DNA of 64,000 nt from Sphingobium sp. WTD-1 (GCF_030128825.1 NZ_CP119127.1:930001-994000); one strand, 5' to 3'. Numbered from the stretch's first letter, positions 1 to 10,810 are shown. The notes: generated by a model not told the origin, from the sequence alone. Numbers and translations: made by a program.

Positions 1-1640
<1,640 letters not shown>

Positions 1641-1779
1641 CCCACCATCAACGACAATGCTGGAAACAGCTAAGACGCTGATGGCGTGGTTTTAAGCCAG
1701 CCCAGATATACGAACATCAAACACTCAAAATTGTGCACGGTATCGATTAAAAACCCGCAGTTATGCGCCTGCTTCATTG

Positions 1780-1895
1780 CTTGGTGACCATAGCGTCTGT
1801 GACCCACCCGATCCCATCCCGAACTCGGCCGTGAAACCAGTCTGCGCCGATGGTACTATTGCTCAAGCACTGGAAGAGTAGGGCGTCGCCAGGCA
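1780..1895 (+). rRNA. rrf: 5S ribosomal RNA
   Basis: About 115 nt with typical 5S features: a start resembling TTGGTGACCATAGCG, the internal CCCGATCCCATCCCGAACTC block, and a 3' end (GGGCGTCGCC) that pairs back to the 5' end. It lies about 140 bp after 23S, with no tRNA in the spacer, and is followed by a strong terminator. End points are accurate to a few bases. Confidence 0.95.
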
Positions 1896-1948
1896 TTGAA
1901 GCACGCGCATAGCAACGGATCAAAAACCCATCACAATGTTACAAAACA

Positions 1949-1973
1949 GGGCGGCCAAAAGCCGCCCTTTTTT
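1949..1973 (+). terminator. Rho-independent terminator after 5S rRNA
   Basis: Perfect 7-bp stem GGGCGGC / GCCGCCC with a CAAAA loop, followed by a run of six T. It lies between 5S and the tRNA, so the tRNA probably needs its own promoter or read-through. Confidence 0.85.
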
Positions 1974-2001
1974 GCTTATCAGGGCCACAAAAGCCCAGTG
2001 T

Positions 2002-2078
<77 letters not shown>

Positions 2079-2093
2079 CATACCGATATCACA

Positions 2094-2127
2094 AACCGTC
2101 TCGGAGCATTCCGCGGCGGTTTTTTTA
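2094..2127 (+). terminator. Terminator supplied downstream of the tRNA by the island
   Basis: Imperfect hairpin (arms starting AACCGTC and ending GGCGGTT, inner CGGA/TCCG) followed by seven T. It lies inside the attL/attR pair, so it belongs to the island and replaces the tRNA terminator displaced to 61367-61393. The two hairpins resemble each other. Confidence 0.6.
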
Positions 2128-2263
2128 TGTCTTTTCTGGCGGATTTGCGCCGTTTCTTGGGGATGCAGCGCCTCCCATCGGATCGCGCCTGATGCCAGGA
2201 CGTCGATTTGCTTTTGGGGGTGTTTTGGAGGGTAATGCCTGTGCCCAGCAGGAGATACCCCCT

Positions 2264-3466
2264 ATGCCGCTCAAGGAACTCGAGGTTCGCTACGCCAGCC
2301 GGCGCTCAAAGGATTACAAGCTTGGCGATGGCGGCGGCCTCTATCTGCTTGTTCGTCCGACTGGCTCACGCCTCTGGCGCATGAAATATCGGTTCAACGG
2401 CAAGGAGAAGCTGCTCTCGTTCGGGCGCTACCCGGAGGTTACCCTGGCTGAGGCGCGGCTACGCCGCGCTGAGGCCAAGCTCGCCCTTGCGCGGGGCGAG
2501 GATCCCGGTCCCAAGGCTCCCTCGCCTGTGACCAGCTTTGAGGCGGCTGCACGGGCCTGGCATGGTAACCGGGCGAGCGGGCTGGAGCCGGGGCATGCAG
2601 CACGCATCCTGTCGCGTCTGGAGCGCGACGTGTTCCCGTCGCTCGGGCAGCGCGATCTCAAGGACATCACTGCGGGCGATGTGCTGTCGATGCTGCGGGC
2701 GGTTGAGGCACGCGGTGCCCTCGATGTCAGCCGCCGGCTGCGCCAGCATGTAAGCCAGGTCTATCTCTTTGCCATACCGCAGGGCTGGGCCACCCATGAT
2801 CCTGCTGCCGGGCTTGCTACCCTGCTGCGGCCCAAGCCTCGGGTCCGGCATATGGCCCGGGTTGGGGGAGGGGAGTTGCCTGCCCTTGTTCGGGCGATCG
2901 ACGCTTATGACGGCGATGAGAATCCCCGGCGGCGTGCGGTCACGCGCGACGCGCTCTTGTTCACGCTGCTGACCTGGGCGCGGACCAATGAAACTCGCTA
3001 TGCGACATGGGACGAGTTTGAAGGGCTGGACGGCCCTGATCCCATCTGGCGGGTGCCGGCCGAACGGATGAAGATGGGACGTGAGCATATCGTGCCGCTT
3101 TCGCGGCAGGCGGTCGGGTTGCTGGAGAGCGTGCGGATTTACAGCCGGGGGCCATATGTCTTTGCCGGCGACAAGCCTGAACTCCCCATATCGCAGAATA
3201 CGATGATCTATGGCTGCTACCGCATGGGCTATCGCGGCCGTCAGACGGTGCATGGGTTCCGAGGCCTTGCCTCGACCTGGGCCAATGAAGCGGAATGCTA
3301 TCGGCCAGACTGGATCGAGGTGGCGTTAGCCCATGCCGATCGTGATGATGTGCGTGGGGCCTATAACAGTGCCCTCTACCTTACGCCGCGTCGGCGGATG
3401 CTTCAGGCTTGGGCTGATCATATTCTGGGCATGGTCGCGGTGCCGCAAGAGGCGCTGGTCGCGTGA
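2264..3466 (+). CDS. P4-type tyrosine recombinase / integrase
   Basis: Site-specific recombinase that presumably inserts and excises the island at tRNA-fMet. The first ~85 residues form an arm-binding DUF4102-type domain (pattern YKLGDGGGLYLLV, FGRYPEVTLAEAR). The C-terminal catalytic domain has R240 (ARTNE), K270, H330/R333 (HGFR), H357 and Y367 (RGAYNSALYL), a complete R-K-H-R-H-Y set. I chose the ATG at 2264 because it has GGAG at 2251-2254 with good spacing and gives the normal 400-residue length. The frame is open from 2192, but the added residues do not resemble the family. It lies directly beside attL and reads into the island. Confidence 0.93.
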   Translation: MPLKELEVRYASRRSKDYKLGDGGGLYLLVRPTGSRLWRMKYRFNGKEKLLSFGRYPEVTLAEARLRRAEAKLALARGEDPGPKAPSPVTSFEAAARAWHGNRASGLEPGHAARILSRLERDVFPSLGQRDLKDITAGDVLSMLRAVEARGALDVSRRLRQHVSQVYLFAIPQGWATHDPAAGLATLLRPKPRVRHMARVGGGELPALVRAIDAYDGDENPRRRAVTRDALLFTLLTWARTNETRYATWDEFEGLDGPDPIWRVPAERMKMGREHIVPLSRQAVGLLESVRIYSRGPYVFAGDKPELPISQNTMIYGCYRMGYRGRQTVHGFRGLASTWANEAECYRPDWIEVALAHADRDDVRGAYNSALYLTPRRRMLQAWADHILGMVAVPQEALVA

Positions 3467-3513
3467 TGGAGGGGATGCGGGGATCGGCTCTGCCGTGCCC
3501 CGCATAACTGTTC

Positions 3514-3975
3514 TCAGGCCGGTTCGGCGACCTTCGTCTTGCGCGGGGTGCGGGCCGGCTTTGCGGGGGCAGCGGCTTCCGCGCGCGGCTTGCGGCCGAG
3601 GCCGATCTTGTGGGCCAGCTCCTTGCGCTGCGCAGCATAGTTGGGAGCGACCATCGGATAATCCGCAGGCAAGCCCCACTTGGCGCGATAGTCCGCCGGG
3701 GTCATCTGATAATGAGTCATCAGGTGACGCTTGAGCATCTTGAGCTTCTTCCCGTCTTCCAGGCAGACAATATGGTCCGGCTTGATCGACGCGCGCACCG
3801 AAACCGCAGGCTCTGGCTTCACTTCTTCAGCAACCGCAGGTTCGCTCAGGCTGGCGAGAGCGCCATGCACATTGGCGATCAGGCCAGGAAGATCATTGAT
3901 CCCAACGCTGTTGTTGCTGACATGGGCAGCGACAATATCGGCGGTAAGCGTGATGAGCGTTTCTTGCGCGGACAT
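3514..3975 (-). CDS. mucR: MucR/Ros family zinc-finger transcriptional regulator
   Basis: 153-residue regulator of the Ros/MucR family, DNA-binding proteins that silence or modulate horizontally acquired and envelope genes in alphaproteobacteria. The diagnostic block is present: VCLEDGKKLKMLKRHL, then MTPADYRAKWGLPADYP and MVAPNY, with the single zinc-finger Cys and two His. Residues 1-60 form the less conserved N-terminal part (the oligomerisation region in this family), and the basic Arg/Lys/Ala/Pro-rich tail is common. An RBS-like GAAGGGAT precedes the start. It is convergent with the integrase, so it may control island genes, but nothing in the sequence proves a target. The symbol denotes the family. 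Confidence 0.9.
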   Translation of the reverse strand: MSAQETLITLTADIVAAHVSNNSVGINDLPGLIANVHGALASLSEPAVAEEVKPEPAVSVRASIKPDHIVCLEDGKKLKMLKRHLMTHYQMTPADYRAKWGLPADYPMVAPNYAAQRKELAHKIGLGRKPRAEAAAPAKPARTPRKTKVAEPA

Positions 3976-4095
3976 TTTTATCCCTTCTTTATGGCGACCA
4001 GTTGTTTTTGCTAAATGGCAGAAGGAAGATCGGATTACCAGTGTGCGTTCGATGAACTATTGCTCATGGTCGATCGCTTTTTTTAGAGAATATTT

Positions 4096-4356
4096 ATGCT
4101 CGCTCGTCATCCTTGGATGATGCGGCAAAGATCCTCACTCATCATTGGCGCCCTCGTGGTCGGTGCTGCAGGTGGTGTGGTGCTCCGCGACCCAACACCG
4201 GCCGCGCAGTCTGAAGGGCCTTCCTGGTCTTTTCGGAACTGCAGCGAGGCGCGTGCGGCAGGCGTAGCGCCGCTCCATCGCGGCCAACCAGGCTATGGCG
4301 CGCACTTGGACCGCGATGGCGACGGAATTGCATGCGAGCCTTATACCGGGCGCTAA
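4096..4356 (+). CDS. Excalibur calcium-binding domain protein (small, exported)
   Basis: 86-residue protein with a hydrophobic N-terminal segment (residues ~12-30, SSLIIGALVVGAAGG), probably a signal or membrane anchor. A C-terminal excalibur motif follows: NCSEARAAG, then GYGAHLDRDGDGIACEP. The D-x-D-x-D-G-x-x-C-E pattern is an EF-hand-like calcium loop, paired with the upstream Cys (C..C). Such domains occur on secreted nucleases and envelope proteins; no catalytic domain is attached here, so the role is unknown. Internal Met codons at residues 8 and 9 are alternative starts. It lies just upstream of the IS1182-type element, whose end begins about 20 bp after the stop. Confidence 0.8.
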   Translation: MLARHPWMMRQRSSLIIGALVVGAAGGVVLRDPTPAAQSEGPSWSFRNCSEARAAGVAPLHRGQPGYGAHLDRDGDGIACEPYTGR

Positions 4357-5701
4357 GCGATCGGACGGTTCACGACCGATAGTGTTGAAGAAGTCGGTGA
4401 TTGTCAGTCTCTGACGTTGGGGCGAAGTCGGCTCCAGGTGTCACGCTGGAACGATAGGCGGCTGGATCGGGATGAGTTTCGCGAGCTTGCGCAGGTTCTG
4501 GGCTGTGGCTGCGAGGTGGAACTCATCTTTTGCGCCATTTGGTCCTCGTAGGCGCAAGCGATCGAGCTTCAGGATGCGCTTGAGATGGGCGAACAGCATT
4601 TCGACCTTCTTTCGCTCGCGCCGGGATGTGACATAGGCGTCGGTCTGGGACAGATCCCGTGCCAGATCGCGCGCGCCTTCATGGATTGATCGCATCACCT
4701 TGCGCGCGGGCTGGCCGGGACAGCATTGGGGCTTGAGGACGCAGGATTGGCAGTCGTGCTGACTGGCGCGGTAGCGCATGAAGCCGTCCTTATCGACGCC
4801 GGTCCGCGGGCTGGCATAGTCCCTGCGGTGCTGGACGAGGTGCTTGCCACCGGGGCAGACATAGAGATCTTTCCGGTGGTCATAGCGGAACACGGTGCGC
4901 TGGAAGCTATCGGTCCTGCGGCTTGCATGGTCGAAGACGGGGATATGCGGCTCGATGCCGCGCTCATGGACGAGCCAGGCAAGATTAGCCGCATCGCCAT
5001 AGCCGGTATCGGCAGCTAACCGCTGGGGCCAGATGCCGAAGCGCTCCTGTGTCCTGTCGATCATCGTTCGCTGCGCCGTTACCTCAGCCTGACGGATGGC
5101 GGTGCTGGCCTCCACATCGACGATCACGGCATTAGCCAGATCGATGAGGTAGTTGGTGCTGTAGGCGAAGAAGGCCTGTCCGCCATGGGCGCCCGTCCAG
5201 CGTGCGGCCGGATCAGCCGGCGACAGATATTTGGGCGTGACGGGCGACGCCGCTCCGAAGGCCGCCTCGTCGAGCACTTCCAGATACTCCCGAACAGCAT
5301 GATTGATGATATCCGGCGGTAGCCCCTCTGCGCCGGGAACGCCGCGCTGGCGATTGGCGTCGGCCTTGATCAGACTGGCGTCCACAGCAAAGCCTTCGCC
5401 ACCGACCAGTCCTTCCTGGATGCAGCGCGAGACGGTCATCTCGAACAGTTGCCGTAATAGATCACTGTCCCGGAAGCGGCCGTGCCGGTTCTTCGAGAAT
5501 GTTGAGTGATCCGGCACGGATCCGTCGAGACCGAGGCGGCAGAACCAGCGATAGGCCAGATTGAGATGCACTTCCTCGCACAGCCGCCGCTCAGACCGGA
5601 TTCCCAGACAATAGCCGATCAGTAGCATCCGGATCATCAGTTCAGGATCAATCGAGGGCCGGCCTGTCTCGCTATAGAATGGCCGCAGCTTCTCTCGGAT
5701 A

Positions 5702-7023
5702 GGGACTGTCAGGATTTCCGTGTGCGGCCGGGCATAATGGGCAACAAGGAGTCCCACTATGTCACGACGCAAAGAACCTGCCATACCGAATGAGCTTCTC
5801 GATCAGCTTTTGGCGGGCGGCGCTGCCAGTGCCGCCTTCGAGCAGGGCGGTCTGCTCGATTCGCTGAAGAAGGCGCTGACAGAGCGTGCCCTGAATGCGG
5901 AGATGGATCACCACCTCGCTGGCGAAGACGGCGCCGGCAACATGCGCAACGGCTACGGTCGGAAGACGGTAATGACCGACACCGGCAAGTTGGCGATCGA
6001 CGTGCCGCGCGATCGCCAGTCGAGCTTCGACCCGCAGTTGATCGCCAAGTATCAACGCCGCTTTCCCGGCTTCGACGACAAGATCGTGTCGATGTACGCG
6101 CGCGGCATGAGCACCCGCGAGATCACCAGGCACCTGCACGATCTATACGGCATCGACGTCTCACCCGATTTGATTAGCACGGTGACCGACGCCGTGCTCG
6201 ATGAGGTCGCCACTTGGCAGCAGCGGCCGCTCGATCCGGTTTACCCGCTGGTCTTCTTCGACGCGATCCGGGTCAAGATCCGCGACGAGGGCATGGTGCG
6301 CAACAAGGCGATCCACATTGCGCTGGGCGTCCGCGCCGACGGCGCAAAGGAGGTGCTCGGCTTGTGGCTCGAGCAGAATGAGGGTGCCAAGTTCTGGCTT
6401 CGGGTGATGAACGAGCTTCGCAACCGTGGCGTTGAAGACATCCTGCTGGCCGTCGTTGACGGCCTGAAGGGCTTTCCCGATGCGATCACCGCAGTGTTCC
6501 CCGATGCGATCGTCCAGACCTGCATCGTTCACCTGCTGCGCAACTCGATGGACTTCGTCTCCTGGAAGGACCGAAAGAACCTCGCCAGCGCGCTCAAGGA
6601 GATTTACCGTGCCACCGACGCAGATGCCGCCGAAAAGGCGCTGACAGCATTTGAGGCTGGCCCTTGGGGGCAGCGCTATCCCGCCATCGGCCAGAGCTGG
6701 CGGCGCGCCTGGGGCGAGGTGATCCCGTTTTTTGCGTTCCCCGACGAGGTCCGCCGGATCATCTACACTACGAACGCCATCGAAGCTTTGAACTCGAAGC
6801 TCAGGCGGGCTGTCAGGGCCAGGGGACACTTCCCCAGCGACGAGGCCGCCACCAAGCTGCTCTACCTGATCTTGAATCGGTCGGAGAAAGAGTGGAAGAT
6901 GCCACCACGTGAGTGGACCATGGCGAAGGCGCAATTTGCCGTGATCTTCGGCGAACGTTTCATCAGAGCCATGGCGGCCTGATGATCAACCGCCCGGCCG
7001 CACACGGAAATCCTGACAGTCCC
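5702..7023 (+). mobile_element. IS256-family insertion sequence, copy 1
   Basis: 1322-bp element bounded by terminal inverted repeats starting GGGACTGTCAGGATTTCCGT, about 32 bp long and complementary at 6992-7023. It is flanked by a perfect 8-bp target duplication CTCGGATA at 5694-5701 and 7024-7031, typical of IS256. It carries one transposase gene on + and interrupts an IS1182 transposase. An apparently identical copy lies inverted at 32001-33322. Confidence 0.95.
5759..6982 (+). CDS. IS256-family (mutator-type) transposase, copy 1
   Basis: 407-residue transposase that moves the surrounding IS by cut-out and copy steps at its inverted repeats. Mutator-type features: MDHHLAGEDGAGNMRNGYG and KTVMTDTGKLAIDVPRDR in the N-terminal part; DDE residues in FFDAIRVKIRDEG, AVVDGLKGFPDAI and the late NAIEALNSKLRR; and the family signature QTCIVHLLRNSMDFV. 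AAGGAG lies about 8 bp before the ATG. Length and motifs are complete, so it is probably active. The encoded protein is identical to that at 32042-33265, suggesting recent transposition. Confidence 0.95.
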   Translation: MSRRKEPAIPNELLDQLLAGGAASAAFEQGGLLDSLKKALTERALNAEMDHHLAGEDGAGNMRNGYGRKTVMTDTGKLAIDVPRDRQSSFDPQLIAKYQRRFPGFDDKIVSMYARGMSTREITRHLHDLYGIDVSPDLISTVTDAVLDEVATWQQRPLDPVYPLVFFDAIRVKIRDEGMVRNKAIHIALGVRADGAKEVLGLWLEQNEGAKFWLRVMNELRNRGVEDILLAVVDGLKGFPDAITAVFPDAIVQTCIVHLLRNSMDFVSWKDRKNLASALKEIYRATDADAAEKALTAFEAGPWGQRYPAIGQSWRRAWGEVIPFFAFPDEVRRIIYTTNAIEALNSKLRRAVRARGHFPSDEAATKLLYLILNRSEKEWKMPPREWTMAKAQFAVIFGERFIRAMAA

Positions 7024-7388
7024 CTCGGATACCGTCCAGATCCACGAAGCGATCCACCGCTCGCAACAGGTGGCTCTGGGGAACATGATCTTCCAGGCTG
7101 AAGCTGTAAAACAGCGCCTCCTGCATCACCGTCCGATCACCCATCATGAGCCTGTCTCCTAACGACATGGTCAGTGAATCAGGACCGCGCCATTACTGCA
7201 AGGCCGGGTTTTTCAACACTATCGACCCTTATGAGACACTCAGCCGTCAACTTTCGTTGCCCAATTCCGGACGTTCCGGTCCAACGGCTCTCGACCAACG
7301 TCGGCCATTCAATTCGTCTCCCGTCAACGCCCGGTCCTGACAAAATTTGTTCGATCAAACAAACCCGGATCGCATGAAAATTTGGGAA

Positions 7389-8357
7389 TCAGAAATTGGC
7401 AGCAACGATCTGTTGGCTGATGCTGCCGAAAGGGAATCTGTTGTTTCCAAATGCGCCGAGCGAAACGCGATCGCCGAATCTGAGGAAAGGCGTTTGGGGT
7501 TTACCTTGCTCGATCATCTCGATCGCGCGGCGTTCGGAGATGCAGCAGGAGCCAAGCGTCGCATAATCGGCATTGGACACGGTGCCTGATCCGATGATTG
7601 TGCCGGCGACCAGATCGCGCGTGCGGGCGGCATGGGCGACCAGTTCATGGAAGCCGAACACCATTTCACTGCCATGGGGATTTCCGAACCAGGCGCCGTT
7701 AACGTGGACCTGCAGGGGCAGATGGACGCGGCCGTCCTGCCAGGCCTCGCCCAGTTCATCGGGCGTGACTGCAAAGGGCGCGACAGAGCAGGCGGGCTTG
7801 GCCTGGACCCAGCCGAACCCGGTCTTCATCTCGATCGGCGCGATCGCGCGCAGCGACCAGTCGTTGATGAGCAGGACCAGCTTGATATGCGATAGCGCGT
7901 CCTGTGCGCTGGTGCCCATCGGCACGGCATCGGTAATGACGCCGAACTCGCCTTCGAAATCGATACCGTCAGCTTCGCTGGGGAGCGGCACATCCTGCGT
8001 TCCGGACAGGAAGCGATCGGACAGGCCCTGATACATGAGCGGCCGGTCGGTCTCGATCGGCGGCAGGTTGAACGCCTTCTGCATCAGTTCGCCATGCTGC
8101 GGGAAGGCCGAACCGTCGAGCCATTGCCAGGCGCGGGGCAGGGGGGCGAGCAGCCGGCTTTCGTCCAGCGCCTCGCCGTCCCCCTGTTCCAGCCGGTCGG
8201 CCAGCCGGCGCAGCGCCGGTTCGACGCTGTCCCATCGCTCGATCGCACACTGCAGCGTGTCAGCAATGCCGTCCGCAGGCAGGCAGCGACAGGCGTCGTG
8301 GGAGACGACGATCAGGCTGCCATCGGGACGGCCATTATCGAGGGTGGCAAGGCGCAT
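7389..8357 (-). CDS. Fumarylacetoacetate hydrolase (FAH) family protein
   Basis: About 322 residues, a metal-dependent hydrolase or hydratase family acting on ring-cleavage products (C-C bond hydrolysis of acylpyruvates, or hydration/decarboxylation of oxo-acids). The start MRLATLDNGRPDGSLIVVS is the classic N-terminus of this subgroup and lies 2 bp after the upstream cyclase stop; a longer frame upstream only shadows the cyclase. Core motifs: IDFEGEFGVI (metal-binding Glu pair), LINDWSLRAI, KPACSVAPFAVTPDELGEAW and GSGTVSNADY. It is the last gene of the minus-strand operon beginning at 12875. A late, aliphatic step of aromatic degradation is likely; the exact substrate is unknown. Confidence 0.88.
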   Translation of the reverse strand: MRLATLDNGRPDGSLIVVSHDACRCLPADGIADTLQCAIERWDSVEPALRRLADRLEQGDGEALDESRLLAPLPRAWQWLDGSAFPQHGELMQKAFNLPPIETDRPLMYQGLSDRFLSGTQDVPLPSEADGIDFEGEFGVITDAVPMGTSAQDALSHIKLVLLINDWSLRAIAPIEMKTGFGWVQAKPACSVAPFAVTPDELGEAWQDGRVHLPLQVHVNGAWFGNPHGSEMVFGFHELVAHAARTRDLVAGTIIGSGTVSNADYATLGSCCISERRAIEMIEQGKPQTPFLRFGDRVSLGAFGNNRFPFGSISQQIVAANF

Positions 8358-8359
8358 CT

Positions 8360-9151
8360 CTATTCCTCGAAGATCGCGACCGCGCGGGTCCAGCCGGCTG
8401 ACGCGCCCTTGATCTTGTGCGGGAAGCAACTGACCATGAAGCCATGGCCGGGCAGGCTTTCCAGATTGTGCAGCTTTTCCAGGTGGCAATAGCCGATGTC
8501 GCGGCCGGCCTTGTGGCCTTCCCAGATCAGCGAGGTGTCGCCGGTTTCCTTCACCTTCTGCGCGGTATAGCTGAACGGCGCATCCCAGGACCAGGCATCG
8601 GTGCCGGTGACGCGCACGCCCCGCTCGGTCAGGTAGATGGTCGCCTCATAGCCCATGCCGCAGCCGCGATTGACATAGTCGGGCTGGCCCAGCGCCGTGC
8701 CGGCCGCGGTGTTGACCAGCACGATGTCGAGCGGCTGGAGGCTGTGGCCAATACGGGCCAGTTCCGCTTCGACATCGGCGGCGGTGACGACATAGCCATC
8801 GGGAAAATGCCGGAAATCGAGCTTCACGCCGGGCTGGAAACACCATTCCAGCGGCACCTCGTCGATCGTGATCGACCGCTGCGGTTCGCCATCGCGGCCA
8901 TCCATGGTGGGATGGAAATGATAGGGCGCGTCCAGATGCGTGCCGTTATGGGTCGTGAGCGTAACCCATTCCGCGGCGGCGAAACCCGCGCCGTCCGGTG
9001 TATCTTCCGCCGTCACGCCAGGAAAAAAATGCTGGAGCTCGGCGACGGTTTCGCCATGCGCCTGGTAGGTGATCTTGGGCCGAAGAAACGGCGGATCGGA
9101 AACCACATCATTGTCGAGCGTGATCGACAGATCGACGAAACGGCGGGTCAT
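8360..9151 (-). CDS. Cyclase / kynurenine-formamidase-like metal hydrolase
   Basis: 263 residues of the cyclase family (PF04199), zinc or manganese hydrolases that open lactones or amides, or act as cyclases. The metal-binding motif is intact: H68-NG-T-H72-L-D74-APYH78, with a further His/Glu-containing block near the C-terminus (LPGHGFMVSCFPHKIKGASA). The N-terminus RRFVDLSITLDNDVVSDPPF is typical. It is translationally close to the FAH gene (2-bp gap) and follows the small membrane protein, so it should be co-transcribed with the ring-cleavage genes. Lactone or enol-ester hydrolysis of a ring-fission product is an inference from position. Confidence 0.87.
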   Translation of the reverse strand: MTRRFVDLSITLDNDVVSDPPFLRPKITYQAHGETVAELQHFFPGVTAEDTPDGAGFAAAEWVTLTTHNGTHLDAPYHFHPTMDGRDGEPQRSITIDEVPLEWCFQPGVKLDFRHFPDGYVVTAADVEAELARIGHSLQPLDIVLVNTAAGTALGQPDYVNRGCGMGYEATIYLTERGVRVTGTDAWSWDAPFSYTAQKVKETGDTSLIWEGHKAGRDIGYCHLEKLHNLESLPGHGFMVSCFPHKIKGASAGWTRAVAIFEE

Positions 9152-9185
9152 CGGGGTATTCCTTGAAAAACGGGATATGATGAAA

Positions 9186-9653
9186 TCATGCGGCCGGAGC
9201 CGCGCGAAGAGCGGGAGGCGTGACGATCAAGGCGAGAATGGCACCATAGGTCGACTTGAAGAGCAGAGCAGGGATTGGGGCGATAATCTCCATACCCGTC
9301 AGCCAGACCAATCCGGCAACCAAAGCTGTGCCGATACCGGCTGATGCCCCTGCCAATACCAGCCCGCGCACCAGCAGATTGCGCGGAAGGATGGTGCTAT
9401 GAGGGACAGGAGCCAAAACGCCCTTTTTGAGCTTTTTGTGGGCGATCGCGCCGGGGATGAGAACGCTCATCAGGGCGATCATGAAGCTCTGTGGCAGAAA
9501 GTCGAACACCCATCGCCCCAAGCCCCAGCTCTCCACCGGCTGGTGGAGGCCAAACACCACAAGGAAGATCAGCAGCGACAGCATGGCGTTGATCGCCATG
9601 CTGATGCGCGTCTCCTTGCGGACATAGGCGTCAATGACCGCCATGCCTGTCAT
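9186..9653 (-). CDS. Small integral membrane protein, unknown function
   Basis: 155 residues with about four hydrophobic helices: residues ~20-37 (SMAINAMLSLLIFLVVFG), ~50-70 (FLPQSFMIALMSVLIPGA), ~93-118 (LLVRGLVLAGASAGIGT) and ~122-150. I do not recognise the family; the layout resembles short hypothetical inner-membrane proteins. Its start overlaps the stop of the upstream hydrolase gene as TAATG, indicating translational coupling. It sits inside the aromatic operon, so a role in substrate entry or membrane association of the pathway is possible but unsupported. Confidence 0.7.
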   Translation of the reverse strand: MTGMAVIDAYVRKETRISMAINAMLSLLIFLVVFGLHQPVESWGLGRWVFDFLPQSFMIALMSVLIPGAIAHKKLKKGVLAPVPHSTILPRNLLVRGLVLAGASAGIGTALVAGLVWLTGMEIIAPIPALLFKSTYGAILALIVTPPALRAAPAA

Positions 9654-10810
9654 TATCGGGCATGCCCGCCTAAGGTCTCGGCGAACCAGTCCGAGATGAG
9701 GTCGCGGCCATAGGCCATATTGTCGGCACCGACATGTTCGACGCCGCCTTCTCGCGCGGTGAAAATGACCTTCTCGCGCCGGGGCGAATTGACCAGCTGA
9801 TCATAGAGATCATCGGCGTAGGAAACGCTGATCTGCCGATCGTCTCCGCCATGAGTGACGAGGAATGGTACCTTGATGCTGTCCATATGGCCATTGAGGT
9901 TCATCGCTTGCGACTTCGTCAGGAAATCCTCCTGATCGCTGGCACCGAACGCCCAATGGACATGCGCCCAATAATGGGGAACCGGGTTCTCGCCCTCGCG
10001 AGACATGCGCTTATCCTGCACTTCGCGCCAATTATGGTTGGCACCCCAGACCGCGCCGCTGGCAAAGCGCGGTTCATAGGCGACGGCGCGCGGCGCGAAA
10101 TGCCCGCCCAGCGAAATGCCGGTCATGCCGATCGCTTTTGGATCGACTTCGGGCTGTTGCTCGAGCCAGTCGACGGCCTTGCTGGCCCAGCTTTCGCTGT
10201 GCGGATCGACAGGGAGGCCTTGCAGTCGCAGCGCTTCGCCTGATCCGGGCTGATCCACGCAAAGGGTAGATATGCCGCGCCGAGCCAGCTGTTCGGGGAG
10301 CCGGCTCCAGTACAGCAATTCCTTGCAGCTATCGAGGCCATTGCAGAACACCACCACGGGCTTCCTGCCGTCGCCGGGCGCGCGGGTGAAAAGCGCGGGC
10401 ATGGTTCCGGTCTCAAGCGGAATTTCAACGCGTTCTCGATTGATCTGGCCAAGCGCAGTCGATCGATCGAAGGCCGTTCGCGCCTTGGCATAGGTCGCCT
10501 CGCGTCCCGGCGCGCCATGCCCCTGCATCCGTTCGGCCGTTATCAGATAGAGCGACGCACGTTCCAGCTTGTTCGAGGCAGAGAAATAGCGCCCCTTGGC
10601 CTCATCTTCACCGGCGAGTTCCAGCAGCTTGTCGCCCATTGCCGCCCAGGCCTTCATGAACTGGGGCGTGCCGGCGTCTGCGCCGCTATTGGCGGCATCG
10701 CGGATCGGCTGACACATGTCGATGATTTCGCCGAGTTGGGCGCCCGACTCCATCGCGATCGAGATCGAGAGGTTCCAGATATAGTTGGGGAAATATTCGA
10801 ACAGCGCCAT
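9653..10810 (-). CDS. Alpha/beta hydrolase (2,6-dihydroxypseudooxynicotine-hydrolase-like)
   Basis: 385 residues. An N-terminal helical region of about 125 residues precedes a complete alpha/beta-hydrolase domain: oxyanion region VVVFCNGLDSCKELLYW, nucleophile elbow G-I-S233-L-G-G, acid Asp in THGGDDRQISVSY and catalytic His in GVEHVGADNMAYGRD. This two-part build matches hydrolases that cut a C-C bond beside an acylated hydroxy-aromatic, of which the pseudooxynicotine enzyme is the known example. It lies between the extradiol dioxygenase and a membrane protein and is 3 bp from the former. Ester hydrolysis remains an alternative. A role in breaking a ring-cleavage product or acyl side chain is inferred. 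Confidence 0.82.
   Translation of the reverse strand: MALFEYFPNYIWNLSISIAMESGAQLGEIIDMCQPIRDAANSGADAGTPQFMKAWAAMGDKLLELAGEDEAKGRYFSASNKLERASLYLITAERMQGHGAPGREATYAKARTAFDRSTALGQINRERVEIPLETGTMPALFTRAPGDGRKPVVVFCNGLDSCKELLYWSRLPEQLARRGISTLCVDQPGSGEALRLQGLPVDPHSESWASKAVDWLEQQPEVDPKAIGMTGISLGGHFAPRAVAYEPRFASGAVWGANHNWREVQDKRMSREGENPVPHYWAHVHWAFGASDQEDFLTKSQAMNLNGHMDSIKVPFLVTHGGDDRQISVSYADDLYDQLVNSPRREKVIFTAREGGVEHVGADNMAYGRDLISDWFAETLGGHAR

Larger units (their letters stand above)
4441..7147 (-). pseudogene. IS1182-family transposase, split by IS256 insertion
   Basis: DDE transposase in two pieces. The N-terminal piece (about 7147 down to 7024) reads DRTVMQEALFYSFSLEDHVP and FVDLDGI. The rest (5701 down to 4441) continues REKLRPFYSETGRPSIDPEL, with catalytic-type DASLIKADANRQRG, ADTGYGDAANLAWL and a late VEMLFAHLKRIL. 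Removing 5702-7023 and one copy of CTCGGATA restores the frame exactly (DLDGI-REKLRPF), so this was an intact transposase before the insertion. The open frame beginning at 5784 borrows its first residues from the IS256 end and is not a true start. Confidence 0.88.
4374..7227 (-). mobile_element. IS1182-family insertion sequence, interrupted by IS256
   Basis: The imperfect terminal repeats share CGATAGTGTTGAA (4377-4389 on +, and its complement at 7212-7224). Without the inserted IS256 copy and one 8-bp duplication the element would be about 1.5 kb, normal for the family. Its single transposase gene runs right to left and is cut in two by the IS256 insertion. Exact outer bases and any target duplication were not resolved. 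Confidence 0.75.
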
